DNA from: Asaia bogorensis
GTDB taxonomy: Bacteria > Pseudomonadota > Alphaproteobacteria > CACIAM-22H2
Direction of reading: 5' to 3'
Length of the DNA stretch: 64,000 nt
NCBI GenBank assembly: GCA_945901855.1
Contig: CAMDLT010000010.1
Coordinates: 1-64,000, forward strand
Shown: positions 37,431 through 46,983 of the stretch, piece after piece
Position numbering within the stretch: position 1 is the first letter of the stretch
How the letters are laid out: each line of letters opens with the position of its first letter
Translations under genes and position numbers: made by a program
Notes under the pieces: generated by a model
What the model was told of the DNA's origin: nothing
Databases searched by the model: none
Seen by the model: only the letters and a program-made list of their open reading frames with translations

Positions 37431-37847
37431 ATGCCGCGCGTGATTCCCGAACTCGATCTCGACGACCGAGACCTGCAATGGCGCTTCGTGCGCGCGAGCG
37501 GTCCGGGGGGGCAGAACGTCAACAAGGTTTCGACGGCGGTCGAACTGCGCATCGATTTGGCGGCCACGCGCCTGCCCGCCGAAATAGCCGAGCGGCTGGT
37601 TGCGATCGCAGGCAAGCGCGTATCGGGTGAAGGCCATCTGATCATCGATGCCTCGCGCCACCGCACGCAGGAGATGAACCGCAAGGATGCGCTCGAAAAA
37701 TTGGCGCAGTTGCTGCGCTCCGCGCGCCACAAGCCCAAACCGCGCAAGGTAACCAAGCCGACCAAGGGCTCGAAGCGCCGACGCCTGGCCTCCAAGGCTG
37801 CGCGCTCGGCGGTAAAGGCCGCGCGCGGCTCGGTCGAGCTCGACTAA
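37431..37847 (+). CDS. arfB: Peptidyl-tRNA hydrolase ArfB (alternative ribosome rescue)
   Basis: FVRASGPGGQNVNKVSTAVELR (GGQ) and basic C-terminal tail KPRKVTKPTKGSKRRRLASK. Confidence 0.92.
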   Translation: MPRVIPELDLDDRDLQWRFVRASGPGGQNVNKVSTAVELRIDLAATRLPAEIAERLVAIAGKRVSGEGHLIIDASRHRTQEMNRKDALEKLAQLLRSARHKPKPRKVTKPTKGSKRRRLASKAARSAVKAARGSVELD

Positions 37848-38758
37848 AGAGCTGCATAGGCTGCGGCGATTTCGCCCGCGACGCGCGCATTGTTGCGAAC
37901 CAGCGCAATGTTTGCCGCCAACGACTTCCCGGCGGTCGCTTCGTTGAGACGCTTCAGCAAAAACGGTGTCAAAGCGGCCCCGCCAATGCCTTTTTCATCC
38001 GCAGCGCGAACCGCCGTCGCGATCTCGCGTTCGATCGTGTCGGCATCGAGCGCATATTCGGCGGGGATTGGATTGGCAACCAAAACGCCGCCAAGCCCCA
38101 AACGATGCTGGGCGGCGATCAACAAAGCGACTTCCCCGGGGGTGTCGCAGCGTTTGTCGACCTGCCGTCCGCTAGTGCGCGTGTAGAAGGCCGGAAAATC
38201 GTCGCTGCGATAGCCCAACACCGGCACGCCCAGGGTTTCAAGAAACTCGAGCGTTTTGGGGATATCGAGAATGGATTTGGCGCCGGCGCAAACAACGGCG
38301 ACTGGCGTACGCGCGATTTCGAAAAGATCGGCGGATACGTCCATCGTGGTTTCCGCCCCCCGATGCACCCCGCCAATGCCGCCCGTCGCGAAGATCGCGA
38401 TACCCGCCATCGCTGCGATCGCCATGGTTGCGGCAACGGTCGTCGCCCCGTGCGCGCGGTTCGCGACGAGCGCCGCCAAATCGCGGCGCGAGGCTTTGGC
38501 CACATCGCGGCCGCGCGCCAGCAATTCGAGCGCATCGTCGTCGAGACCGACGCGCAAACGGCCCGCGATCACCGCGATCGTGGCAGGCACAATGCCGTCC
38601 GCACGTAGATCGCGCTCGATCGCGCAGGTGGTTTCCAGATTCTGCGGATACGGCATGCCGTGCGCGAGAATGGTGGATTCGAGCGCCACCACCGCGCGGC
38701 CTGCTGCCAATGCCGTCGCGACCTCGGGCGCCAGATCGAGATCGCGCGGCATCTGCAT
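37844..38758 (-). CDS. psuG: Pseudouridine-5'-phosphate glycosidase
   Basis: VALESTILAHGMPYPQNLETTCAIE, FATGGIGGVHRGAETTMDVSADL, NPIPAEYALD. Confidence 0.95.
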   Translation of the reverse strand: MQMPRDLDLAPEVATALAAGRAVVALESTILAHGMPYPQNLETTCAIERDLRADGIVPATIAVIAGRLRVGLDDDALELLARGRDVAKASRRDLAALVANRAHGATTVAATMAIAAMAGIAIFATGGIGGVHRGAETTMDVSADLFEIARTPVAVVCAGAKSILDIPKTLEFLETLGVPVLGYRSDDFPAFYTRTSGRQVDKRCDTPGEVALLIAAQHRLGLGGVLVANPIPAEYALDADTIEREIATAVRAADEKGIGGAALTPFLLKRLNEATAGKSLAANIALVRNNARVAGEIAAAYAAL

Positions 38759-41079
38759 TATGCTTTGTGAATCGCGCGCCAAATTTTTTGCGGCGTTGCG
38801 GGCATGTCGATATGCGCGACGTCGTAGGGCTTCAACGCGTCGAGCACTGCGTGGATGACGGCTGGCGGCGCGCCGATCGAACCCGCCTCGCCCGCCCCCT
38901 TCACGCCGAGCGGATTGTTCAGGCACGGCACTTCGTTGTACGAAAAATCGATCGTCGGCATCTGGTCGGCGCGCGGCATGCAATAATCCATGAACGAGCC
39001 GGTCAAAAGCTGGCCGCTGTCGGGATCGTAGCTGCAGCCTTCGTAGAGGGCCTGGCCGATGCCCTGGATCGTTCCGCCATGCACCTGGCCTTCGACCAGC
39101 AACGGGTTCATCACGTTGCCGAAATCGTCGACGATCGTGTAGCGTTGGAACGACACGCTTCCCGTGTCGGGATCGATTTCGATTTCGGCAATGTGGCAGC
39201 CGTTGGGGAACGTGGCCCCCTTGGGCAGATGCGTCGCCTGGCCTTCAAGGCCGAGCGCTTGGTCTGCAGGCAGTTTCGCTTTCATGTGCGACGTCTTGGC
39301 AAGTTCGGCGACCGTGATCGCCTTGTCGGTGCCCGCCACCTTGAACGAACCGTCGGCGAATTCGATGTCGGCTTCGGCCGCCTCCATCAAATGCGCGACA
39401 AGCTTGCGCCCGCGCGCGATCACGTCTTTGGTCGCGAGGCTGACGGCCGTTCCGGTCACGGCCAATGCGCGGCTGCCGCCGGTCCCGCCATTGTAGATCG
39501 ACACGTCCGTATCGCCCTGGATTACGCGCACTTTTTCGATCGGAATGCCGAGCGCTTCGGCTACGATCTGGGCGTAGGCGGTTTCGTGCCCTTGGCCGTT
39601 GGTCTGGTTGCCGACGCGCACGAACGCCCCGCCCGACGGATCGAACTGGATATGCGCGGATTCGTCGCCGCCGCCACCGCAAACCTCCGTGTACATCGCC
39701 ATGCCGATGCCGCGCAGCCTGCCGTTCTTCTTGGACGCGGCACGGCGGGATTCGAACCCAGCCCAATCGGCGCGCTGGATCGCATCGTCGAGATTCTTGG
39801 CGTACTCGCCGCTGTCGTAGGTGTTGCCGAGCGCGGTTTTGTAGGGCATCGCGGTCGGCGCGATGAAGTTGCGGCGGCGAATTTCGTCGGGCGCGACGCC
39901 CAGCGTCTTGCCGATCTTTTCGATCAGCCGTTCGATGACGTAGTTCGCCTCGGGTCGGCCGGCCCCGCGATACGCATCGACCGGGGCGGTATTGGAAAAC
40001 ACACCCTTGTATTCGACAAAGGCCGCTTCGATCGCGTAGACGCCGACCAGCATCGTGGCCCCTGCGGCCGTCGCAACGAACGTGCTGTATTGCGAGCAAT
40101 AGGCGCCAAGATTGGGATTGGTCTTGACGTGCAAACCCAGGATCTTGCCGTTCGCATCGACGGCAGCGCTGGCCTTGGTCAGATGGTCGCGGCCGTGCGT
40201 GTCGGTCAGGAACGCTTCGCTGCGGTCCGAAATCCAGCGTACCGGGCGTTCGAGCGCGCGCGCCGCAAACAGCACCGCGACATATTCGGGGAACACGAAA
40301 ATTTTCATGCCGAATCCGCCGCCGACATCGCCCGTGATGACGCGTAGCTGGCTTTCGGGGATCTTGAAAATTTCGTTTGCCAGAACGCGACGCATGCCAA
40401 AACTGCCTTGCGTGCTGCAATGGAGCGTGAGCCGGTCTTCGCCGCGCGCATAGTCGGCGATGGCGCCGCGCGGCTCGAGCGAGTTGGGGATCAGGCGATT
40501 GTTGACGATGTCGATTTCGACCGTCTTGGCGGCCTTGGAAAATGCCGCCTTGGTTTTGGCTTCGTCGCCAATGGTCCAGTCGAACGCGATATTGCCGTCG
40601 GCCGAGGGCCAAATTTGCGGCGCGCCCGGCGCGATCGCGGCGGCAATGTCGCCCACGGCCGCGAGCGGCGCGTAGTCGACGACGATGGCTTCCGCCGCGT
40701 CGCGCGCATCTTCCAGGCGTTCGGCCACGACCACGGCAACCGCTTCGCCCGCAAAGCGCACGCGGCCGCGCGCCAAGGCGGGGCGCGGCGGGGGCACGAA
40801 GCTGGTACCGTCGCGGTTTTTGAGCGGCGCCATGCACGGCACGTTGCCGATACCAGCATTGGCCAGATCGTCGCCCGTAAACACGCCCAGCACACCCGGC
40901 ATGTCGCGCGCGGCCGATACATCAATGCTCTTGATGTCGGCATGGGCGTGCGGGCTGCGCAGGAAGAAAGCGTAGGATTGGCGCGCCAGCGCCAGATCGT
41001 CGAGATAGCGCCCTGCTCCTTTGAGCAGGCGGGCATCTTCCAAGCGGCGCGGCGTCTGGGCTTTCCCAAAATGGCTCAT
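38758..41079 (-). CDS. Xanthine dehydrogenase family molybdopterin-binding subunit (CoxL form II-like)
   Basis: RRLEDARLLKGAGRYLDDL; GDVGGGFGMK; APVDAYRGAGRPEANYVIERLIEKIG; VKGAGEAGSIGAPPAVIHAVLDAL. Confidence 0.93.
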   Translation of the reverse strand: MSHFGKAQTPRRLEDARLLKGAGRYLDDLALARQSYAFFLRSPHAHADIKSIDVSAARDMPGVLGVFTGDDLANAGIGNVPCMAPLKNRDGTSFVPPPRPALARGRVRFAGEAVAVVVAERLEDARDAAEAIVVDYAPLAAVGDIAAAIAPGAPQIWPSADGNIAFDWTIGDEAKTKAAFSKAAKTVEIDIVNNRLIPNSLEPRGAIADYARGEDRLTLHCSTQGSFGMRRVLANEIFKIPESQLRVITGDVGGGFGMKIFVFPEYVAVLFAARALERPVRWISDRSEAFLTDTHGRDHLTKASAAVDANGKILGLHVKTNPNLGAYCSQYSTFVATAAGATMLVGVYAIEAAFVEYKGVFSNTAPVDAYRGAGRPEANYVIERLIEKIGKTLGVAPDEIRRRNFIAPTAMPYKTALGNTYDSGEYAKNLDDAIQRADWAGFESRRAASKKNGRLRGIGMAMYTEVCGGGGDESAHIQFDPSGGAFVRVGNQTNGQGHETAYAQIVAEALGIPIEKVRVIQGDTDVSIYNGGTGGSRALAVTGTAVSLATKDVIARGRKLVAHLMEAAEADIEFADGSFKVAGTDKAITVAELAKTSHMKAKLPADQALGLEGQATHLPKGATFPNGCHIAEIEIDPDTGSVSFQRYTIVDDFGNVMNPLLVEGQVHGGTIQGIGQALYEGCSYDPDSGQLLTGSFMDYCMPRADQMPTIDFSYNEVPCLNNPLGVKGAGEAGSIGAPPAVIHAVLDALKPYDVAHIDMPATPQKIWRAIHKA

Positions 41080-41132
41080 TATATGTCCCTTCGAATTTCC
41101 AAGGACGCGACTGTCGCAAATCGCGCGTCGCC

Positions 41133-41873
41133 ATGCAATCTATCCAGATGCACACGATCTTGTCGGCAGGCGAAAAAACAACAGGTTTTAGATCAGGTCT
41201 TGTTTTTGCCGTTTTCGAGCGCAGTTTTTATGCCCTCGACACGAGCGGGCGCCTGGTTTGTGCGGGCGGCCCCGAAATTGGCAACGGCCCGCTGAACATT
41301 GTGTACGCCTCGTGTCCGCGGCTGCCCGATCCCGGCACCAAAATCGCTTTCGATTTGACCGGCGTTTCGATCTGGCGGCCCGATCCTTGGCCCGCCTACG
41401 ACAAGGCTGCATGCCAAGCGGTCCTGACGCGGATTCCGCGCAACAAAGGACTGCTCGCTGCACCCGGCAACGACCCCTTCAAGCGCGCCGCCCAAGCGCC
41501 GTTGGCAGCGCTGGCCGCATGGCGGAACGGCCCGGTTCCGCCTATTTTGAGGGATTTGCTGGGACTTGGCATCGGTCTTACGCCTGCAGGCGACGATGCG
41601 CTGGGCGGGGCAGCGCTCGCGCTGCATGCGACCGGGCGCGTTGAACAAGCTGCCGCGTTTGGCGCGTTTCTGGAACGCGAAGCGCGGGCTGCGACAAACG
41701 CGATTTCGGCTGCACATTTGCTGGCGGCAGCAAATGGCACGGGGGCGGCCGCATTTCACAAAATCGTCGCGACCTTGCTCGAAGGAACTCTGCCCAATCT
41801 CGCCCCGCTCGATGCGATTGGCCATTCGTCCGGGTGGGATGCGTTGGCGGGTGTCGTCGCCGTCTTGGGTTAG
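41133..41873 (+). CDS. allH: DUF2877-family protein (AllH/YlbF-like, oxamate carbamoyltransferase-associated)
   Basis: LLGLGIGLTPAGDDALGGAALALHATG is typical for DUF2877; co-located with FdrA and YlbE homologues. Confidence 0.75.
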   Translation: MQSIQMHTILSAGEKTTGFRSGLVFAVFERSFYALDTSGRLVCAGGPEIGNGPLNIVYASCPRLPDPGTKIAFDLTGVSIWRPDPWPAYDKAACQAVLTRIPRNKGLLAAPGNDPFKRAAQAPLAALAAWRNGPVPPILRDLLGLGIGLTPAGDDALGGAALALHATGRVEQAAAFGAFLEREARAATNAISAAHLLAAANGTGAAAFHKIVATLLEGTLPNLAPLDAIGHSSGWDALAGVVAVLG

Positions 41874-43099
41874 GCGAAACGCTTGGCTGCATCCAGAGCA
41901 AGGCCCGTCGCTACGCTGCCAAACGCGTCCCCCGCGACAAGGCGCGCATTGGGCATGGCGGCGGCGATCGTGTCGCGCACGGCGGGCATGCGCGTGGCCC
42001 CGCCAGTCAAAAACACGACCGAGATTGCATCGGGGGCGAGTCCCGCCAATCGCAGCACGTCGCTGATGCGCGCTTGAATGCGGGCGAGATTGTCCGCCAC
42101 TGCGCGGTCGAGATCCGCGCGCACGATCTCGATGGCGATGCCCGCATCGAGTTCGATCGCCGCGTGCGTCGCATGCGAAAGCGCGATCTTCGCGGCTTCG
42201 ACGCTTGCGAGCAATTCGTGGCCCCGGCGCTGTTCGAGCACGGCCACCAGACGCTCGATTTTGCCGGGTGCCGCGGACTCGCGCAGCACGCCACGAATCT
42301 CGGCGAGCACGCGCGGCTCGTAGAGAAAGTTAATCCGATGCCACGTCGCAAGATCGAAGAAGTACCAGGACGGGGCCGCGAGCTCCGCGCGCAACATCGG
42401 ACTGCCGAGCCCCAGTTCCGGCATCGCGCAGGCCAACGACAATTGCCGGTCGAAATCCGTACCCCCGACATGCACGCCCGTGAAACCCAGAATGTCGCTC
42501 TGCCGGTCGCGGGCTTTGGCGCGCACGGGCGATACGCGCACGACCGAAAAGTCGGAGGTGCCGCCGCCAATATCCGCAACCAGCGCGATCTCTTCGCCGC
42601 GCACGCTCTGTTCGTAGTCGAGTGCGGCGGCGATCGGTTCGAACTGGAATGCAATGTTCGAAAAGCCTGCAACGCGCGCGGCGTCCTCGAGTTGGCGCTG
42701 AGCGGCCGCATCGGCCGCAGGATCGTCGTCGACGAAAAACGCCGGGCGGCCGAGCACCACACTGGCGGGCTCGCCCGCTTTCGCGCGCAAGAAGCGCAAA
42801 AACGCCGCGACGATCTCGCCAAAACCATAGCGCTTGCGGCCGGCCAGCGTGGTTTCGTCGAACAAGGACGTACCCAGCACGCTCTTGATCGCACGCAGAT
42901 AACGCCCCGGCTCGCGCTCGAAATAGCGCTCGAGCGCATCGCGCCCGTAAGCGGCAGGGCTGCCGTCGGCCGCAAAAAACAACGCGGTCGGCACGGACGT
43001 CGCGCCGCGCTGCAGTTCCAGCAGATGCGGGCCGTTTGCCGCGCACACGCCAACCGACGAATTGGACGTGCCAAAATCGATTCCGCACGCGCGCGTCAT
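41870..43099 (-). CDS. Hsp70-family protein, YegD-like
   Basis: MTRACGIDFGTSNSSVGVC; LVADIGGGTSDFSVVRV; VFLTGGATRMPAVRDTI. Confidence 0.9.
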   Translation of the reverse strand: MTRACGIDFGTSNSSVGVCAANGPHLLELQRGATSVPTALFFAADGSPAAYGRDALERYFEREPGRYLRAIKSVLGTSLFDETTLAGRKRYGFGEIVAAFLRFLRAKAGEPASVVLGRPAFFVDDDPAADAAAQRQLEDAARVAGFSNIAFQFEPIAAALDYEQSVRGEEIALVADIGGGTSDFSVVRVSPVRAKARDRQSDILGFTGVHVGGTDFDRQLSLACAMPELGLGSPMLRAELAAPSWYFFDLATWHRINFLYEPRVLAEIRGVLRESAAPGKIERLVAVLEQRRGHELLASVEAAKIALSHATHAAIELDAGIAIEIVRADLDRAVADNLARIQARISDVLRLAGLAPDAISVVFLTGGATRMPAVRDTIAAAMPNARLVAGDAFGSVATGLALDAAKRFA

Positions 43100-43106
43100 G
43101 GTACGT

Positions 43107-44612
43107 TCAGCGCAGCCGCGAAATGGCAAGGGCAAGTTCGGCCGCGCGCGCATTCGACGGTGCCACCAAAATGCCGGCCTGTTCGAGTTTGCGAACTTGG
43201 CTCGCCCGGTGCTGCGGGTCGAGATCGGTGCCGACCACGCAAGCCACCACTGCCGGGCGCTGATCGCCGACCGCCCCCACAACGCGGGCGGCAGCACCGG
43301 CCGGGTCCTCGTGTGCGCCGAAGCCGATCACGATGTCGATCAGCACGACTGCCACGCCCGATTCCTCGAGCGCTTGGGCAAGGGCCGCATCGCGCACGGT
43401 CGGATCGATCATTGGATGCGGGCGGCCGACCGTATATTCGTCGGCGCCGTAATCGACGAAGCTGTGGCCCGACGCAGGCTTGACGGGCAGAGCGCCCGGC
43501 ACAGGCGCATTCGACCAGAATGCTTCGCCCGCTGCCCGCAGTACAAGCTGAGCTTCGGCGCAAAGCGTGCCGCCGCTGTAAACGCCGCGTACCCAGCGGC
43601 GCGCCGGCGCAAGCTGCTCGCGCGCTTCGGCCGCTTTTGCATCGACATCGAAACCCGTTTCGACATTGTTGGCGCCTACCGCATCGGCCGCAGCGGCAGC
43701 CAAGGTCGGCGCAAAGCGCGCGTTGTCGGGCATGCCCGCGCCGTCCGCACCCAGAAAGCAGATCGTAAAACGCTTGGCGCTGAGGGCAACACGCGCCAAA
43801 ATCTTGGCCGCAACTGAAGCCGACGGCGGTTTAGACACGATGACGATGTGCGCGGTCGCTTCGTCCGCATCCAGCGCGTCGATGGCGGCCAGCATCGTAA
43901 GGCCACCAACTTTTTCCGACAGATCGCGCCCGCCCGTGCCGATGCCGTGCGATACGCCAGCCCCGCCGCGCGCGATCAGGCACGCGACTTCCTGCAAGCC
44001 CGTGCCCGCCGCCGCAACGATGCCGATAGCCCCTTGCGGAACTTGATTGGCGAATGCCAAAGGCGTTCCAGCGATCATCGCGGTGCCGCAATCGGGCCCC
44101 ATGACGAGCAACCCGCGCGCTTTGGCTTCGAGCTTCAGCGCGAGTTCATCTTCGATGGTCACATTGTCGGAAAAAATCATCGCATGCATGCCGCGCGCGA
44201 GCGCCTTGCGCGCTTCGGCCGCCGCAAATGCGCCGGGCACCGAGATCAGCGCCAAGCTGCCGCCGCCCAACTGGCGCACGGCCGCATCCAGCGAACGCGG
44301 ACGCCGTTCCGCATGGCCGCGCGAGGCTTGTTTGGGACGCGCGAGCATCGCATCGCCTTCGTCGAGCGCTGCGCCAGCAGCCTCGGCACTGACGGCCTTC
44401 ACCGCCACGACCAGATCGTTGGCGCTGGCCGCTCTGCCCGTCGCGTCGAGCAGTCCCGCATCGTCCATGATACGAAGATTCGTGGGCGTGCCGATCATGA
44501 GCGCCGCCGACGTCACGCCCGGCAACGCGGACAGAGTTTGCGAGAGCCGCATGAGCGCGACAGAGTCGAGATAAAAACCCTTGCGCACGCGGTTGGCGAC
44601 ATTGCTCATCAT
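43107..44612 (-). CDS. fdrA: FdrA-family protein (AllF-like, acyl-CoA synthetase fold)
   Basis: VRKGFYLDSVALMRLSQTLSALPGVTSAALMIGTPTNLRIM; GLLVMGPDCGTAMI; YSGGTLCAEAQLVL; HPMIDPTVR. Confidence 0.9.
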   Translation of the reverse strand: MMSNVANRVRKGFYLDSVALMRLSQTLSALPGVTSAALMIGTPTNLRIMDDAGLLDATGRAASANDLVVAVKAVSAEAAGAALDEGDAMLARPKQASRGHAERRPRSLDAAVRQLGGGSLALISVPGAFAAAEARKALARGMHAMIFSDNVTIEDELALKLEAKARGLLVMGPDCGTAMIAGTPLAFANQVPQGAIGIVAAAGTGLQEVACLIARGGAGVSHGIGTGGRDLSEKVGGLTMLAAIDALDADEATAHIVIVSKPPSASVAAKILARVALSAKRFTICFLGADGAGMPDNARFAPTLAAAAADAVGANNVETGFDVDAKAAEAREQLAPARRWVRGVYSGGTLCAEAQLVLRAAGEAFWSNAPVPGALPVKPASGHSFVDYGADEYTVGRPHPMIDPTVRDAALAQALEESGVAVVLIDIVIGFGAHEDPAGAAARVVGAVGDQRPAVVACVVGTDLDPQHRASQVRKLEQAGILVAPSNARAAELALAISRLR

Positions 44613-46027
44613 GCAATCCCCATCGTCTTGGCAACCGCCGCCAGCGCATCGTCGAAACATTTGAGCGGCGCTTTGACGGTGCCGGCCCCGACCTGCCCGA
44701 TGCCGGGTTTGCGATGCGCAATGCCGGTGTTGATCGTCGGCGCGATGCCCGTTTCCACAACCTTGCGAATGTCGATGCCCACGGGCACGCCCGCAAAATC
44801 GAGTCCCGGAATGGTCCAGTCGGCGCTGCGTCCGACCGCGATATCCATCATCGCGCGCGTGATGTCGAGTGCGTCGGACGCGGAACCCGCCCCAACGAAC
44901 CCCGCGACGGCAGGCGAAGCCGCCATCGCGAAACCGCCGAGCCCCACCGTTTCCACGATCGCGCTGTCGCCGATGTCGGGATTTGCGTCGGCCGCCGAAT
45001 AGCCCGCAAAATAGAGCCCGGTGGGCTGTTCGACGGGCGCCACGAACCAGCGCTCCCCCGTTGCCGCCACGCGAATGCCGAACTCGGTGCCGTTGCGGCA
45101 CATGGCGGTCACGATCGTTGCGTTGGCAATGCCCTTGGCGGGATCGGCGATCGCCTTGCCCATCGCCATGGCGACGTTCAAAAAGAACTGGTCGTTGCCG
45201 CCGATAAACTCGAATACGCCGCCAAGTTTGTCCGCATCCGGTATCGCGCGCGCCAAGTGCGGCGCCATCGCGCGCACGAACAGGCTTGTGCACGCGACAT
45301 TTCGCTGGTGCATCTCGTCGCCCATCGTAAGACCGCGCGCGACGATGTTTTTGAGACCGAGCCCGCCCGAAAGCTTGAGCGCTGCCGCCATCGCCGGTGC
45401 CAAATCGCTCTCGAGCCAGCGCAACCGCTTCAGCACGCCCGCATCGTTGCCGCCAAAGCGCATGACCTTGCCAAGGCCCTCGTTGAGCGTGCAGTAGGCT
45501 CGGTTGCCGAAGGTGCGATTTTCGACCACCATCACGGGCATCGAGCGCGTGATCATGCCGGTCATCGGGCCAACCGCGCCAAGTTGATGGTTGGGAACGA
45601 ACTTGATCGCGCCCGACGCCGCAAGTTTGTCGGCAGCCTCAAGGTCGCTCGCCCAGCCTTCCAGCACGATGGCCCCTTGAATGGCGCCGCGCAGCGGCCC
45701 GCACATTTGCGGCCAGTCGATGGGCGGGCCTGCATGCCCGATCATCCGGTCTTCGAGCCCGTTCAGCACTTCGCCCGCCGGGCGCACATCGACCAGCACC
45801 GGATCGGCGGTCAAAAAGCGCTTGAGCGCTGCATCGTTGGCGGCCTCGATCGCGGGCAAGCCGTCGAGCTTGGCGAGCAGCGCCGCCAAAACGGCATCGC
45901 CGCGCGCGGGCGGTTGCCAATCGAGATCGACGACGGGAACGGCGGCAGCGGCGAGTTCGCGGGCAAAACTTTCGAGCCCGATATTGACCACCTTCAAAGG
46001 GGTCTTGAGCAACGAATCGACGGTCAT
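44609..46027 (-). CDS. YlbE/DUF1116-family protein (AllG-like)
   Basis: VVNIGLESFARELAAAAVPVVDLDWQPPARGD; NHQLGAVGPMTGMITRSMPVMVVENRTFGNRAYCTLNEGLGKVMRFG; FEFIGGNDQFFLN. Confidence 0.92.
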   Translation of the reverse strand: MTVDSLLKTPLKVVNIGLESFARELAAAAVPVVDLDWQPPARGDAVLAALLAKLDGLPAIEAANDAALKRFLTADPVLVDVRPAGEVLNGLEDRMIGHAGPPIDWPQMCGPLRGAIQGAIVLEGWASDLEAADKLAASGAIKFVPNHQLGAVGPMTGMITRSMPVMVVENRTFGNRAYCTLNEGLGKVMRFGGNDAGVLKRLRWLESDLAPAMAAALKLSGGLGLKNIVARGLTMGDEMHQRNVACTSLFVRAMAPHLARAIPDADKLGGVFEFIGGNDQFFLNVAMAMGKAIADPAKGIANATIVTAMCRNGTEFGIRVAATGERWFVAPVEQPTGLYFAGYSAADANPDIGDSAIVETVGLGGFAMAASPAVAGFVGAGSASDALDITRAMMDIAVGRSADWTIPGLDFAGVPVGIDIRKVVETGIAPTINTGIAHRKPGIGQVGAGTVKAPLKCFDDALAAVAKTMGIA

Positions 46028-46139
46028 TTTCAGGGTCCTAAAACGGAGGCGCGCGACTAAACCCCGCCTTCGTTGCTTTTGCAAGCCGCCTGCGGCATTT
46101 CCCGATACGTTCCGCGCGTTTCGCTGCTAGGCTAGTGAA

Positions 46140-46979
46140 ATGACGGATTCCAGAACCAAGTTGGCTGCCGCCCTTGCCGAGCGCTTCGGCGAAGAGTTTG
46201 CGATCCCGCATGTCGCAGGCGGGGTTGCGGGCTTGGCCCAAATGGCCGACCACCGCTCGATGCGCGCCTATGCCGACACGCCTGTCCCTGCAGATCTTGT
46301 GCGACTGCTATGCGCGGTCGCCCTCAGCGCGCCCACCAAAAGCGATTTGCAGCAGGCGGATATTTTGGTGGTCGAAGACAAAACCACGCGCGCAATGCTC
46401 GACCTTTATTGCGGCGAGAATCCGTGGGTCGGTGCGGCGCCGGTATTTTTGGTCTTCTTGGCCAACAACCGCCGTCAGCAGCGCATCCATACGCTGCGCG
46501 GCCGCGAATTTGCCAACGACCATCTCGACGCGTTTTTCAACGCGGCCGTCGACGCGGGCATTGCCCTCGCCGCATTCGTGGCCGCCGCCGACTTGGCGGG
46601 GCTAGGGACTTGCCCGATTTCGGCCATCCGCAATCGCGCGGAAGATGTAGCAGAACTTTTAGGTCTGCCAGCGCGCGTCTTTCCGGTCGCGGGGTTGTGC
46701 GTGGGCTGGCCCAAACATACAGGGAGCATCTCGCCGCGGTTGCCGACGAGCTTGCGCGTCCACAAAGACCGCTATGACGAGGGCGACCTGGACGGCGCCA
46801 TTGCGGCATACGATGCAAGACGCAACCGCACGCGCCCCTATGCCACTCAACGCGACGAGAGGCGCTTTGGCCATCAGGAACCCTATGGCTGGTCCGAAGA
46901 CAAAGCGCGCCAATACGCCGCATTGGAACGCGGCGATTTTAGCGCGTATATAACCAAGCTTGGTTTCAAACTGGATTGA
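46140..46979 (+). CDS. Nitroreductase-family protein (NfsA-like)
   Basis: DHRSMRAYADTPVPADLVRLLCAVALSAPTKSDLQQADILVV; ADLAGLGTCPISAIRN; VAGLCVGWP. Confidence 0.9.
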   Translation: MTDSRTKLAAALAERFGEEFAIPHVAGGVAGLAQMADHRSMRAYADTPVPADLVRLLCAVALSAPTKSDLQQADILVVEDKTTRAMLDLYCGENPWVGAAPVFLVFLANNRRQQRIHTLRGREFANDHLDAFFNAAVDAGIALAAFVAAADLAGLGTCPISAIRNRAEDVAELLGLPARVFPVAGLCVGWPKHTGSISPRLPTSLRVHKDRYDEGDLDGAIAAYDARRNRTRPYATQRDERRFGHQEPYGWSEDKARQYAALERGDFSAYITKLGFKLD

Positions 46980-46983
46980 TCCC

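Noticed and set aside
38428-40347. 639-aa plus-strand ORF
   Set aside because: Antisense to psuG and the XDH-like gene.
38758-41079. Aerobic CO dehydrogenase (CoxL form I)
   Set aside because: Active-site motif is AYRGAGR, not AYRCSFR, and coxM/coxS are absent; called XDH family instead.
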